Source of the DNA: Luscinia megarhynchos
Lineage: Eukaryota; Chordata; Aves; Passeriformes; Turdidae
Assembly (NCBI GenBank): GCA_034336665.1
Contig: CM067576.1
Span: 11,771,385 to 11,835,384 of the forward strand
Direction: 5' to 3'
Length of the DNA stretch: 64,000 bases
The notes under the pieces were generated by a model, which did no database searches, was not told the origin of the DNA, and worked only from the letters and a program-made list of their open reading frames with translations. Every line of letters begins with the position of its first letter. The first letter of the stretch is position 1. Below, piece after piece: positions 1 through 15,200 of the stretch. Position numbers and translations under genes: made by a program.

Positions 1-510
1 GACAAACATAACAATTTCAGTATTATTTCATTCAAGAGTTTTCCATACATAGACAAAAGCAGTAAAATAATGGTTCATGGTAGAACATAAAAGTAGCTTG
101 ATTTTAATGGATTATATCCTTTGACATATTTGGGTTTTTTTTACAGGGATGTATTTTTAACTTTGTACTGATTTTTAAGCAATATTCCAAAAAAGAAGAT
201 TTTTCATTCTCTGCAATGTTTTTTTCTGCTGCTAGGTTTTGTTTTTTGGCTGGTTTTGTGCTGTAAATCCACTCCAGAATTTCTGCTACTGTCTCTGGTT
301 GATAGGAACACTCCACCATAATTGATTTAACTTCTACTTAAGTCTGTGTTCAGACACACTTGTGTAATTTACTACTTTTCCTGTTATATTAACTTTCATC
401 TTCAAGGCATATTTACAAATAAATTATGAATAACATTAATCAGTGAGGTCAGAAGGCACTGAGCTGAGTTCAGCTGGGTTTAATACCTGTATGGGCAATT
501 CCCTAAAGAG

Positions 511-555
511 TTGAACTCAAGGATCAACCCAGAATATTCTGTGATTCTTCTATGG
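511..555 (+). mobile_element. Possible CR1 LINE 3' tail, sense
   Basis: GGATCAACCCAGAATATTCT followed by GTGATTCTTCTATGG resembles the terminal CR1 block with its end repeat. It is short and diverged. Confidence 0.35.
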
Positions 556-3500
556 TGCTGATTTGGAATGAGCAATCATTGCTTTGAAACTCGACTAGTC
601 CAGAGCACAGTTATCAAAGGAAAAAAAAAGAAACACAACCAGCTGTTTCACCTCCTCACTTAAGCCCTGCTGCCACACTCGTGATCTCAGCTCTGCTCTA
701 TCAGGTGCAATCTCCCTCCTTTGCCTGCAGGGATCTGTGCAGCTTTTTCCTCCTCCTCTGCATCCCACTGCCTCCTCCCCACAGCCACCTGAGCTACTCC
801 CAGCCTGCTCAGAAGGATTTCCTGCCCTGCACATGAGATGTCCACCCCGTGTCCTGGGGCTGTCAGGCTGCTCATTTCCCTAATTCCTCATTCCAGGTGC
901 TGCTGCATTGCCTGGGTGGCTCTGAACCAGATGGGCAGCCCAGCAGGTCCCTGCTGGTCCTGCCCAGGGTCCCAGTGCACTCATTCCCACCTTAGGGACG
1001 ATGCAGTCAGCATTCCTGAGAAACTGGGGAACTGCACACGAACTACAGGCAAGGAATATGAATAAAAATACCACCTACGGTTAATTTACTCTAACGAAGG
1101 TTGACCAATCTCTTCCAATTGAAAGAAACCAAGTTGGGAACTTGCATTTGGAAATCATTGGGTTTGGTTCCATTTGGAAGCCAAGCTGGGAACTTGCAGG
1201 GAGTGAAACAGGGGCTGGGGAAAGAGTTCCCTGCCCAGATGTGCAACACTTAGCAGGAACCAACCCAGCCAGGGCTGCAACATGAGACTGCAGAGCAGAA
1301 CAGAGCAAGCTGCAACCCCGGGGTCAAAAAGAGCAGAGCTGAGCAATCCAAGCTCTTCAAAGTGCAGTAACATCTTTTATTGCTAAGCCATGTACTTTAA
1401 ATTTGAATGTCTTGGATGATGATTCACTTCCTTAAAACGAAACAGAGCCACCTCTGTTTTCCCAGAACTATATCACTCTATTTGATTTTGTTCTTTTTCA
1501 GCTGCACTTACCGAAGACAGAAAAATTAAATTAAATTTCAACTACTTGATCAGAGATGAGACTAATAAAATATATTTGCGAATGGCTAAAACAAAGTTTT
1601 ATCTCAATAGTTCTATTTAAAACTGTTGAAAGTAATTTCACTCCAGAAACTTCCTTCTAACTTCTAAATAGATCTTATAGAGAGAATAGGGCCCAATAAA
1701 AATAATTTTCCAACAAAACACATCGATTACACTAACCAATCTACCACAGTGTTTGTTTAGGATTGATTAATAACAACTGTTAGAACAGTTTTAATTTATA
1801 TCTGAAATATTTTTTATATTCAAATGATATCCAGTAGGGGTTTTTATTAAGTTTTTAATTGTTTTGTAACAGTGGGCTCTACTTTTAAGCTTGAAAATAT
1901 CTTGGAGTCTGGTTAGCAGAGTAACAGGCTAAAACAAAAAATTCATAACAAACCCCAAAATCTTTCTAAGGAGAGCTTTTCATACTGAATCTTGGGTAGC
2001 TTGCTTAATGGAAAGCATAGGGAATTTTCCATGAAAGAAAACCCTGTGGAAATAGAGGTGTAAATATGAAAGGATGAAACTCCAAAATCACAGAATGTAA
2101 TGGACACAATGACATGAGCCAATTATGCATCCTCCTCAGGTGTGGGTCTCTTCAAGAGATGTCACTTACATCCAAATTGATTGAATTTCAATTATAATGT
2201 AACGTAATAGAAATAAAATGTATTATAATCTAATAATATACAGATAGAAACTTCCCAGATAACATTGTCTGCATCAATTATTTGTGCATATGCTAATCTG
2301 TATTTTTTAGAGGGATTCTAACACATTATCCCTGGGCTCTGGCAGAATAAGGAATACTCCTTTAGTAACTTAGCACCAGGCCAAGAGCTGGATTCATTAT
2401 ATACTTACAATAAAAGTAAAATGAAGATGAGAGTTGAAATTCCTTTGAATAACTACATCAGGGATTATTTTGGCTCTTGGTTTTTCTTCCATTTTTTTAA
2501 ATGAGAAAAAGACAACCCAGTCAAAATCCTGTAAAAGATAAAGAATTCCAGAGTGCCCTGGTTTAGGCTCCATCAGGGGTGTGACTGTCCCTTGGCTGCT
2601 CAGTTACTGCAATCCAGGAGCCTCTGGATCTTAAACACAATGGGACAAGACTAAACTTCTGTTTCTGGCTGTTTGGAAAATGCCCTAGGACGGTAAAAGC
2701 TGGCACCTCTGCTCTCCTGGCATTAAATCCCTCTGACAAAAGATTATATCCTTATTCTGAAATTAAAACTTGCTCCTCAGAAAAACCCCAAACGTAAACT
2801 ATCCTCAGAAAAATGTGTGAGTATTGATGTAACAACACTCTGTTACAGCAGGTCTTCCCAAACACAAACTGGGCTCCAAACAGTTTTCAACAATTTCCCA
2901 AACGTGATTATCAGAGTATTTTGTGGTGCCACATCATCTGACCACCTGAACTCCTTCTGGGGATGATGACTGTGCACCAAAAGGACACTTCACATTGATT
3001 TACAGCCAAAATATTCAAGGCTGTTTGCACAGATTTATTTTTCCTCATCTCAAAACCAGGACTTCATTCCAATATATTGTCTTGCTAAGAAGCCAGAGTG
3101 CCAGCACCTTCTCCTGGACAGAGCAAACTGAAATAATGAGTGTAGATACAGGTTAGGGAATTGCAATCCCAGCAGGAAACAAACAAAAGCAGAATCACAC
3201 ACCTATAAAAGCAAACTTGATCAATGGGAGTGCCAGAGAAGTATCATTTGTTATGCCTCTGATATTTAGAGTTTGCATCACCTGAGCAGTCTTATAGTCT
3301 CTTATTTTTATGATTAGTCACTGCAATCCAGAGTGTGTGGGAGCATCAGTACATATCTAACAACACACACAGAGAAAAGGTGATGATTAGAACCATTAAA
3401 CCTACACCTCCACTATATTTTCCATATTAGTGCTGTTGGGTTTAATAGCAGCTTCAGGACTGTGCTACTGGAGCTGTTCATAAGAGCCTCTTAGACTATG

Positions 3501-5203
3501 GTTGGTGGTGTCATCTCTGTTCTGGTCCTCCCCTGAAATGCCACTAAAGGACCTGGTGTGAAGCAGGAAATTTTCTGTCTTTTCACTTCCATGGAGGTGA
3601 GGGACAGAACAAGCATTTGGTAGGTGCTGTACCATCACACAGTCAAAAGAGCTACCAAGATATTTGAGGAGATATATCTTGACAACATCATTATGGTGGG
3701 TTTTATAAACAAATTTTCTCCATAATTATTAACATAAAGCCTTGAGCTGAATGTTCCATTACAGCTTCCCAGACCTGGAGCTTGTGATCTATTGTGTGGT
3801 TCCTGGTCAAAGACTCTCTGAACTATGGCTGCAACATTATAATATTAAGGCAAGAGTCTGGGAAGCTGGAGGGACTGGAATCAAATTTTCCATTTAGATT
3901 ATTACCAGTTTTCAAGGCATGTTCATTAAGAAGAAAAAAAAAAAGGAACTTGTTCTGCTCAGTTTTTGTTTTAAAGGAAGATGCTAATATTTTATATTTT
4001 AAAACAAGATTTTCTAGACTGCAGAGCTCAGTGTTAGGAATCCAGTAATGGAGAGTATTTTTTTCTGAGAGTATTTCTCTTCAAAGAAAAATGTCTTTTT
4101 TATATTCAGAAAATATGAAAATAAAGCATTTACTACTAGATCAAAGCCATTTGTCTTTTTTGAAATGGCACTGTAGTCACAGAAGGTAAAAGTGTCTTTT
4201 ATTTGATCTTGTCTTAATACAAGACCTCCGTTAAATACAACACACATTAAGATATTTTAGTAACATTTAGCAAATAATTGCAAATCATTTATATATATTA
4301 AAAAAAAGAGGTTACAACCAAACAAGAGAAGAACTACTATTGTTCATATGCTGATTCTGAATGAATAAGGCAGTTGAGAAGGAGGAAATTTGGGATACAA
4401 GAGCAGTTGTGGAGCTCCTTTACCCCTTCCAGGTTATCATAGAAGTCTGTGCTGCAATCAGAGTTCGAGGACATCAGAGCAGGCTGTGCAGCTCAAGGCA
4501 CAGATGTTCTGCAAGAACAGAGCATCCAAGCATGAAAACAGGAAAGCAGTAATGTGGTCCCAGGGATTTGGGAGAAGGCAGAAAAAGGAGCTTGCACTCT
4601 GCTGGATTGAAGAACACCATGCAGGATTTCACAGCAGGTTCTGTGGTGGCCAAGACACTGGGCAGTGTAAAAGTGCAGGGTGTGGGTGTGGGAGGGCAAA
4701 GTGCTTTGGGCTGTGGAAAAACCCAAATGCTGCCCTTGTTCAGATGGTTCTCCTGCTGCTGGCCCCAAGTCCTGCACCAGTGATGTCCCCAGAGTTTCCA
4801 GAAAGCTAACGGGGAACAGCCTGATGTGCCAACCTGTGCCATACCCTGGGGACATGCAAAGGGCAGGAAAACAATCCTGGTTAGTCTGCTAACAGAAATC
4901 TTAATTATTGCAGCAGAAGCAGCTCTGAGAATGCTGTGATTTTCTGGAAGCTCTTCACAAAACAAGTGACACCAGCATTACAAACATCTCTCTCAACCTA
5001 TGAAATTTATTTTTTTTAAAAAAAGGAAAGGATGTTCTCACTGAACTAGGTCGATTCCTGTTATACAAGGATACACATGCCCTCAGGCTGCCAGTGAGAC
5101 ATTCCTGCCTCATAACTCTTTTTCTGGACTTAGGGGAATAACAAAGCAATCTTGACAGATTACACATGGCAACATTTCTGTGGGTTCTATCCATTTTTTA
5201 AGG

Positions 5204-5256
5204 TGTTTAGTTGTTGGTTTGGTTTTTTGGTTGGTGTTTTGGTTTTTTTTTAATTT
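5204..5256 (+). repeat. GT-rich low-complexity stretch
   Basis: Runs of GGTTTGG, GGTTTTTTGG and GGTGTTTTGG ending in a T tract. It shows no element structure. Confidence 0.75.
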
Positions 5257-8200
5257 TACAGGACAAACAAAGCAACGAATCAATAAAAATCTGAAACACA
5301 CACTTAATTTTAAGCAGCTGATACATTACATGATAACCCTAACCTGAGACTCTCCAACAGCTTCTGGGTTGCCTACCTGGCTCAGCTTTGTGGCAAGGTA
5401 CTCATTTGATTTCTTGTTTAATTTTATGGAAAACATTGGAAAAACTGCATGTCCAGCCCTGTCTGAAGTGAGATACAACCACACCTATGTGCTCCATGTT
5501 TTACTTGCCTTCTAAATAACATTGGTTTACATTGCAGTATTTTGCAGTAATCATGCTGCTGCTTATCCAAATTAAACCTGAAGCTATTCCCTAGGAGACC
5601 TTTTACATTGAAATTATTCTTTAAAATAAAAAACACTACAGTATTCTGAAAATAACCTCATTGCAGGGCCATTAAGGCAACCCAGTGTTCATATGGAATA
5701 ATGAAGGAAGGAAGGAACTTCCATAAAATTGCTGATATTTCACTAACAAGCCCTGGGAGATCATCCCAGTGATACAAAAAAGAAGAAAGGTCATCTTTGT
5801 TCTTGAGACAGGGCAGGCCATATTCCATATTATATAACTACTTCAGAGATTGCTCTTTTGTTCTCCAACTAGAGATAATACAATCATGTAAAATACTCAA
5901 TTACTTGGGCCATTCTGCATCCTTATGCTTAGAAGAGGATCAGAAAGTACAGGGAAAGTGAGTTTAAGCCAATATTCATCAGCTTATGCAATTAACTTAC
6001 ATATTGCTTTCAAATATTTCAAAACACATGAGGAACTGAAGTTTCTATTAATTTGTACAGAATGATGAATGTCTTCTATCTCCTGTCTTTGAAATTAATT
6101 GCCCTCACTTGTGGAAAAATAATCTGAGTACACAAAAGTTTCTTGAAGATACTTATTTCCATGCAGTGCAGGCTTTGGGTTTATTGCAGTTCCCAAACAG
6201 AACTTCTGGACTTCTTCAAACTGCCAGCCTCAGTAAAGCCTGAATACCAAAAATCCCAACCCTGAGTGACAAGCAGGTGCCACACAGCTCAGGACACTGC
6301 AGATTTATTAGATGTATCATCAATTATTAACTTCTCTGACTATCTAAATATAACTTTGTAAGCTAGAAATAAAATTTGAAATTACACAAGGTATCAAATC
6401 AGTTATAAGGTACTAATATTGAGAAATATTGAGAAATGAGAAAGGCAAGGAAACAAACAGGCTTTTGTTTTGCCCTTGACATCACTGGGACATGAGCTTG
6501 TGCTGCCCTGAAAAGGTGTTCAGTTCTCCAGCAAGGTTCAGAGCCCTTGGAGTGTCCAGGCATGTTCATCTTTCCCTTAGAGACCATCAAAGGGTCACCT
6601 CCCTCCCTCTGTGGTGCCATCTCAGAATCTCAACAAGGTGAAGCATCACCTTTCCCAAGAGGAGTGAAATATTTATCTATATTTTTGTGATTTACTTCTG
6701 TAAACCAAGATTGTCCCTTTGCTCTTTGGACATGTTCCAGGACAGACCAGACACAAGATCCATGACTCTAAATGTGCCCAGCAGGATATAAATTTATCTA
6801 TGTGATACTTCAGTGTGTCACCAGATCACTCTCTCTCCCCATCTCAACACAAAGTATCATCGTCTCACTTTTTTCTGCCATGGGATTGAATTCCTTCAAA
6901 TATCATAATTATCATCTCATTACATGCACTATTTCCTCCTCCTAAGACCCCACAGTTTCACAGAATTCCCTTAATCCTCTGTTTCTATAGGAGTTATGCT
7001 CTGTGCCAAAGACCCCCAGCTACTGAATCTCAGCCCTTGCCTTCTCCAACAATGACCTCAAACTGCAGAGTCTCAATTTCTCTACATGGAGAACTGATAG
7101 TTTTCAGAAATTATTTACATTCATATTTTTTGACTATTAAGAAATAACAAATATTATCAAGATTAAGAGCTGATTATTGAGATATATTTAGTTACAGGGT
7201 TGATAGAAAAACTGTAAATTGATCCTTTGATTTTTAAGATTTTTTAACAGGTCACCTAAGCCCTTCAGTGATCAGAGGCATTTGAATTACAGCCAAGAGT
7301 GCCACACCTTTGTAACTCAGGCTGTTTCCAGCTTCATGAGTACCTAAACAAGCTTTGGATAAAGAAGAAACACATATTTTCTTTCAAATATCAGGAGAAA
7401 AAGTTGCTTGGCATTTTTTGGAAGTTCCATATTCCAGCATTCCTCAGTACCTGTTAGTACTGAGACAGTTTTAGCTCTCACTATCTGCCCCAAGCCAGCA
7501 GTAGCCACCAAAAAGTGGCAAAAATTAAAGAATATTATTTGAATAAAATGTGAAGAACAAATTAGCCAGTTGTTTGTCTTACCCCAGTGGGATAAGTTTT
7601 GACTCAATTTTTATTCTATTGCTTTGAAGAAAAACCACTATCTAGCCATAAACATTTTAATAATATAAAATAATTCTACCCATGGGAATAATGCTGTAAC
7701 TTATAATGGGTGTCTCTGTCAAAGCATGAGCTGCAAAGAAACTTTCATTTTCCTGGTGCTCCTTACATGGGGATTGGTGCAAAGCTTGGAGAGCAATTGT
7801 AAGGCTACATTATTTTTCAGGCTATAAATAATTAAGTGAAGTGGGGTTCTTTCAAATCCTCTCCTCCAAAAAGCAAGGCTTTTCAAAAGCAAGTTATCTC
7901 TACCTTTAGAAAAGGTAGTCAGGCAATAATGATGCTACAATTCAAATATAAAGGCACTTGCCCTGCATAATAATAATCTGTGCACCTCACAAACAACACT
8001 AAGCTGCAAACTGTTTAAATATACAGGGCAGAAGAGGTGTATAAATTGACAGAATAAAGTCACAGAGAATTATGGATAAGTTGGTGAAGCAGACTTAAAA
8101 CACAACTCTAAAAACTACCTTTACAATGTTCATAAAAGAGAAACCTGCTGCCTTTCTCATGGATTTAAAGAGAAGCATTGCACAACAGACCAACACAAGC

Positions 8201-11200
8201 AAAACACACCTGTGTTGTCTCTTGCCATTTTTCTATTGCAACACAAAGCTGCTAAGTTGTTAAGTCATGATACCAAGAGTTGTGTTCTTACCAAATACTT
8301 GTCTTATAAATCTGAATTTTGAATTTCCTTAATGCCTTCATTATTGATGATATGAACCAGAACTAAAATTTGCAACTGCAAAGTCAGAATAAGAGAACAA
8401 GCATGCAAAGATTTATCATGCAATTCTCCTCTGTTTAGATGTAACCTCTCAAAACACAGTTGACTGAGCTCTCCAACATCAGCAGGCTGGTGTATTTTGA
8501 TATAAAATTACTTATAGCAGAGACTCAAAACAAACAGAGGTTTCTCTCTTGCTCTGCTCCCTACTAATCCCCCTCCAGATTGGATAATTCTGGCTCCTGA
8601 CAGGTTGAGGATGGAATGAAACAGAACTCACACAAGAACTTGAACTACCAGCCTTGCTGCCAATCACACCACAGCTCCATTCTGCAAACATTTGAAGGGG
8701 AGACGTGCCCAGGCACCAGACTGCCTGAGCAGAGTGCCCTGCAGGGTGGTAAAGCCTGAGAAAAGCTTCTTCTGACACTGAGAACAGCCTTGGCCTCAAC
8801 TGATCAGATTTTCTCCCCAGCTCATTGTACCCAACCTCCATTTCTCCTCCACCTGTAGCTTTTTGTGCCAGAATTTGGGAGCCTATGGGAAGTGCCAGTC
8901 TCTGCAGACACCCTGCCAAAGCCAACAAGCACAATTCCAGTCTCTCCTGCCCTTACTGTCAGCCAGTTGCTGCTGACCCAGTCTGAGCTGCTATCATTCA
9001 ATTCCCCCCCATCAAAAATGTTTTTCAAACCCAGCATCCAGCAAGAGGCACGGCCAGGTGCATTCAGCTGAGTGCACAAAATCCACCTCTGGAGGATGAA
9101 ATATCCAGTTACTCACATTCCTGATGTCACTCACTGGGCTGGAGGAGCACAGGTAAAAAAGGCTCAGGATGCAATTTTAAATTCCAGCCCTGTTACCACG
9201 ATGAGAGCTGGCACAATATTCCCAGGCAGGTTCCAGTGCTCAGGGAACAGAAGCCATGAGATAATGCACTTCAGTGGGAGCTTGGCATGGCTTATGCTGT
9301 CACTGCTCCCCCAAATCCCCAGGTTTGTGACACCAGTGAGAGTAACAGTTGACTCCTTACATTTACTGAAACTGCCATACACTGAAGTGGCAAAAAAAGT
9401 TCTGGAGATCCTAAAGAATCCTAAGTGAACACACAGTGCTTACAAGGCATTCCACACAGCTGCAGCACAGCACACTGCTAAGTCCTTCTGGATGCAGCTT
9501 TGCCATGTCATTCTTGATCTGAAAGTGATAAATTTATTGGAAAAAAAACCCAGAAACCAACAGCTAAGGGGCTGCAGCGAGTACACTCAGAACATGCTTT
9601 TTAGAATTAAATAAATACTGTAATGATGTAAACAACTCCAGTGTTGAAGTCACAGTCTTTAAAACCACTTTATACTGGTTTTAAATGGTTTCAGTCTCTC
9701 ACCAGGAGAAGGGTGCTGGGCAGTGGCAACCTGTCACACAGGAACCATTAAAATGCAGCTTCTAATTTGCTACTTGGGAAAAATAGTAAGTTTTGCTGTT
9801 TCAACAGGCATAGTCAATATAATTGACAACCAAAGAGAAAGTTCAAAAGGTCATTTTCATGAACTTATCTGTCTCTAACCAAGGGCTGAGGGCTGCTAAG
9901 CAGCACAAGGTGCAAACCTGCCTGTGCTCAGGTTACCTACAGATCTACATACAGCTCTGTTAACGTTTGATTAAGCCTGAATATAAATATACAATGATGT
10001 AAGGTGTAAAATGGGTGCACACTTTGATCCAAACATCAAGTACTTAGCAATATTTTTTCAACTGATAAGACTTATCCAAGGAAGAGCACTGAAATTTTGT
10101 GCTGCTATTTGGACACTTTCCAGCTCACCAGCCTGTCACATTGGATAACTTCCCTCTCCCTGCAGGCATTCAAGCCGTTCTTCAAGGGAAATTTCTCAGT
10201 TTTAAGTACACTCATCTTTGTAAACTAACACTGAAAAAAAATCCAACTTGTGTCTGTATATAAATATGTGACTGAAATGCTTCCCTCTTAAGTGAATCAG
10301 GAGTTGTATCTTACCTCCTGACACTAAACCTTGCATGAACAATTTTCAGCATATCCTCCAGAAGAAATACTGAGATAACAATGTTTTCTAATTCTTGAAG
10401 CCTTTTTTATTTTTTTGACAGAGCAAATGGAATCTATTATCTTTTCAAAGGAAAAGAACTTTCATTTTTATTGAAGTAGAATAAAGGAATTTCAACTACC
10501 ATGGTTCTGAAAGTTATTTCAGAAATAAGATCATCATGGTTTTATCTCTTAGTGCATCTTCAGCACTTCATGTGGAATGGCATTGCATCATCTCAGCCAA
10601 ATTATAGGCAAACCACACTCAATTTTCATCCCTAAAACTTGCTTAGCTAAGTCCATTTTCTGCTGCAGTAAATTCACAGCATCTTCTCTACCCAGTCTCA
10701 GCAACCTGAAGTAATTTTCAAATCTTGCTGTAAAATTAATCCGAGACAAAATCCTGTCATCTCTTCCATCGCTGAAATGTTCCCTTTCTGAGGACAGAAG
10801 TTTCCATCCTACCCTGTATTGCTTATCTCTGTTAGATCCTCTTCTCCAGTCACTTGATCCCACCTGGAGGTGTCTTACAAAACCCACTAGCAAGATTTGT
10901 AAAAAAAGTTCTGGCCTTCTTCAGTCCTTTTTGCTCAAACAAAGTTCCTTCAGCATTACCAAGCCACATGCAGGAACATCCAGAGAACTCCTCTGTGGCC
11001 AGGCACACCACCAGAAACATTCTGTGTACTGCCCAATTAGAGTAAGAAATAGAAGAATATTACACTAGACAAGCTGTGCGCTGGAAAAAACTCCTGGTAC
11101 AAAACTATATTCCACAAATTACTCCATCTCTTATGATAAACACATTTACTTTCATAAATAGCTTTGTGCTTTGTTCTGTGGGACCCACAGCAATAAGACT

Positions 11201-11785
11201 CCTTGTTGTGATCAACAACAGGCCCCTGTACACAGAGGCCATTTAAAAATCTCTCTCAGCAGTTTCCTCTTTCCTGTTCCCTGCCAGCTTTTCCTGTGTA
11301 TCACGAGCTGCAAATTTGCACTTCTGGGGGACTGTTTCTACTTTATAGGCTCTGCATCTGTCACCCATTTTCATTGGAAAATATTCCCTTCAGAGGCCTC
11401 CTTGCATGCAGTTCCTCTGGAACTCTGAGCACATTTCCATCCATTTCCCTCTGCAAGAAAGAAGGACAGGGAAAAGAGGTAATTTTCAGCATCATCCAAT
11501 TCCAATGGTTTCAAATCCATCTCTAGTTCTCCCTGCTAGCTGGTGATGTATGTTCCACTGCAGTCTCCAGGGACTTCAGAAGCATATCTAAACTTATCCT
11601 CAACATCTCTCATTATTTTGAGGAAAAAAAGCCCAACATGACTTTTATGCAAAGAAGAGCAATGACTAAATTAAGCAGCTTGGCCAACAGCTATTGCTGA
11701 AGTTTCTGATGGAGACAGAAAATGAAGTGGAACAAACACAACACCCAAACCAACACACTTAAAGCCTTCAGACTTGTTAACTGAA

Positions 11786-11825
11786 AAAGGTGCATTTCAG
11801 ACATTAAAGGTGCATTTCAGACATT
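11786..11825 (+). repeat. Perfect 20 bp tandem duplication
   Basis: AAAGGTGCATTTCAGACATT occurs twice in direct succession with no mismatch, which indicates a recent duplication. Confidence 0.97.
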
Positions 11826-12212
11826 AATTTTTTGTTTAGAAAAGTGAACCTGCATAGAAGGAGAGCTCTGCAGTGGCCAGGCTGTTTTCAGCCACAACAA
11901 GCACACAGATCACAACAGCCCCCATATGCAGCCTCTGATCCCAGCAAGAGTTTAGGAGCCCTGGAAAGATTTGTAACATGAAGGGAAAGTGAGAGTCACA
12001 CAAAATTCTTAGAGCCTGAGAATCTCCCACCCAGGAAACAGCAGAGTACCAATCACAAACCATAATTAAATATTGCCTCTCTAAACTGAAAATGTCCATC
12101 TAGATGTGCATCATAGAAAATCTGTATTCTACAGGACAAACCACAAATCAGACATGACAGAAAACTGCTGAGTCTGAATACATTATCTTACAGTTATTAC
12201 AGCTGTCACCTA

Positions 12213-12282
12213 TCACAGAATCAGAACAGTTTATGTTGGATGGGACCTTAAAGATCACCTTGTTCCAGCCCAGTGCCATAGA
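12213..12282 (-). mobile_element. CR1 LINE 3' end, antisense
   Basis: Reads CACAGAATCAGAACAGTTTA then TTGGATGGGACCTTAAAGAT and CACCTTGTTCCAGCCC, the reverse complement of a CR1 terminus including remains of the ATTCTRTG end repeat. Confidence 0.8.
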
Positions 12283-15200
12283 GCGAACTGGGAAATTTAA
12301 AGTGTGGATGCTCAAAAGTGGAAGGTAAATTATATTAATCATCTTCCTGCTGAAAGCCCCCACAGACTTCTACCTAGTTCCTTTATTTATTGAAAACTTC
12401 GCCTCCAAACATTTAATTTCAAGAAATATTGTTTTTAAAACATGCATAAGGGAAAAAAATTCTAAAAGACATCACACACTTGTACTGTAAGAAAAACATT
12501 TATTTTTTGAACAAACTTGTCAAATGAAAACTTAAGGTGCACAGCTGCAGCTGAAAGAGTTTGAAAACCATTTTAAATAATTAAATTTTTCCACAAACTG
12601 CAGAAAACCCCCAGAACCACCACTCTCACACATCTGCACGCTTCCAAGATCCCCACTGTCTGTTGCTGCATGGTTTTTCACTCCATGGAATTCCCTGTAA
12701 TCTCCACTTATCCTCACCATCTGCATTTCTCTACCCACAGCTTCAGCCATTAAACTGAAATATGAACCAAAAAAATACGTTTGACTCTGTTGAAGAAATT
12801 GGGAAGGCAGAGGCAGGAAAGATGGAAGAAAAAAAAATATAAAAAATGTCTTCTTGTCAAACTTCCTCTGCCTGGCAGTCTGACTAAGCTGTGTGTGCGT
12901 TTCTAAGAACTCAAACCCACAATCCTGATCGGAAAAGCAGCTCTATTGCTGTTTGGGGCTTTGCACCTGAGTATTTTCTAAGGGGTTCACCTGTTACACC
13001 CTGGGATACAATTTCAGAGGAGCAAGGATAACTTTCCACTGAAGAATAACTACCACACTAAGAACTGTGTGTGCAAAGCATGCAGACACCTTAAAAGTCA
13101 AGATTTAACAGTATCAGCCAAGCCAAAAAGAAAAAATATGCAACAACATCAGTCAGATTCACATACTCAAAACACTGGAAAGAGGAACACGAAATGTGAA
13201 ATTATTTAAAAATAACATGAACCATCCAGCACCTCACAGGGCTCTTACCCAAGTGGGGATGGAGAGAGTGGAACAAACCCAGGGAGCTCTTGGAGCAGAG
13301 CAGCCAAGGCACAAAGCATTGCCTTGGGACATGGGACAGGGAAGGGATGGGCAGGAGGAGGCTGCAGAGCTGGATGTGAGGTATGGAGCCATGGAACATT
13401 AAACCCCAGTAAATTTCTGCTACTGAGCTCTTACTATTACTACTAGACATTAATTTAAAACTGACTTAATATTTTCTTTATGAGTGAAATAAGTTAAATT
13501 AACAAATTGAAAACATTTCTATGAAATGGATCCTTAGGATTTTTCCTACTTCAGTCAATGCCAAATAATGAGGAAAACAAGAACTTTAAATTGCTGTGTC
13601 ATGAAAGAATGAAGAATTAGATGCTGGGCAAGGGAAAATGTTATTTAAACTTAGCAATTGGCAATGTTGCACTGATTTGTTAACTCAAGAACAGACACCT
13701 ATAACTCACTGAAATTCACCAGTCTGAGTTTTCCATCCAAATATTTGAACATTCCTAGCTATATATTTATTTTCTTTCAGATTGATTTAATACAAACAAC
13801 AGCACCAAAATGTTCATTACAATTCATAGTAAACCCAGAGTATTGGATGACAAGGTAGCTAAAAATCAACAGATTTAAAATAGCAATTTTCAAATTAAGA
13901 ATGCAGGAATGTAGCTCAAATGCCTCTACAGCCAAAGGAGAGAGTCTCATAAAACCCTTAGGGGCTTTTTACTTTTATTTAAAACACAAAGGATTAGCTT
14001 TCTAAAGCTTCTTTTGGAATTTAATTGGGCAAGTATAACTTTTAAAGTAGTCCATCTGCCTGGAGCACAGCAGCTGTGATGGGGAGAATGCTGCTGCAAT
14101 ATTTGGATAAATTCTCAAACAAAACCGTAAAACGTCTCTGGTAATTAGTGGGTGATGTGAGAACTCAGAACTTGGCACTGGAATGTTGTTTGCAGAATCT
14201 GCTGGACTTGTTTACTGTGATTCGTGTTTCCAGTGCACAATCAGCACAGAGATTTCTATGACTTCATGCATATCACAGAATTAAAATTTGGTTTTAATTT
14301 TATTTTTTTATTATGTAGTTATTTCCTCAATATTTTACATGATATTTTTCTCTGCAGTGAAATAACCCAACACTCATTTTCTTCTAAAAGCTTATAATAC
14401 AGTAATATCACATTACTTTGCTTAAATTATATTACAGTGCCTAAATGTTACATGATGCCACATAATAGTTTGCTATATTCTGTAACGAGATCTTTCCCAC
14501 TGCACCCATCTCCTCAATTCTTGTAAATTAAATATGGTAAAATCTGTGCAATGCTTAAATAAAAGGTTCTGAGCTAATGGAAGCAGTAAGGCTAATGAAA
14601 TGACCAGTGAATTAACAGGGAACAGGATTAATAGTAAATTACCACTGTGCTGGGAATTTAGCTGCAATCTTTTACACAAATCTGAACACTCGAAAATTAA
14701 CAACTTTAAAAAGAAAAAAAAATAAAACTGAGTTTTGTTCAAACCTCAGCTTCCCTCCAAATTAAGAACTCACATTTGTGTTGTTCAGTTTTGGATATTT
14801 CATCCATAGCAGGATTTAATGGCCATTTTCAAATGTGACTGCCTAAGTTTTAAGATCTGCATTTGGGACCATATTCAGGCTCATGATATTCTGTATCTGT
14901 TGTATATAAATGCATATATCTGTTTTTAAGCATTGTATTTAGTATTTGAAAAACTTAAGCCACTTCAAAATTCTAGAACATTTTTCAGTTTCTGTGCAAG
15001 CATCTCATTGCCAAAGTTACAGAAACAGTGATGATGGAAAGTTACTAGGAGACAGCAGAATAAAATCACACCGCTTGCCAGTTTGCTCAGCTACAACTCT
15101 TGTCTTTTTATTTTCAGGAAAGGCCTTCTGCTATTCTGCTTTTTCTGGTTACCCAGCCTGGACCTCTGTCCTGTTTACAGAACTGAGGCAAGCCCTTGGA

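Noticed and set aside
10588..10893. Minus-strand open frame of 101 codons with protein-like composition
   Set aside because: No recognisable domain, no DOCK2 similarity and no splice context. The neighbouring frames show no decayed continuation.
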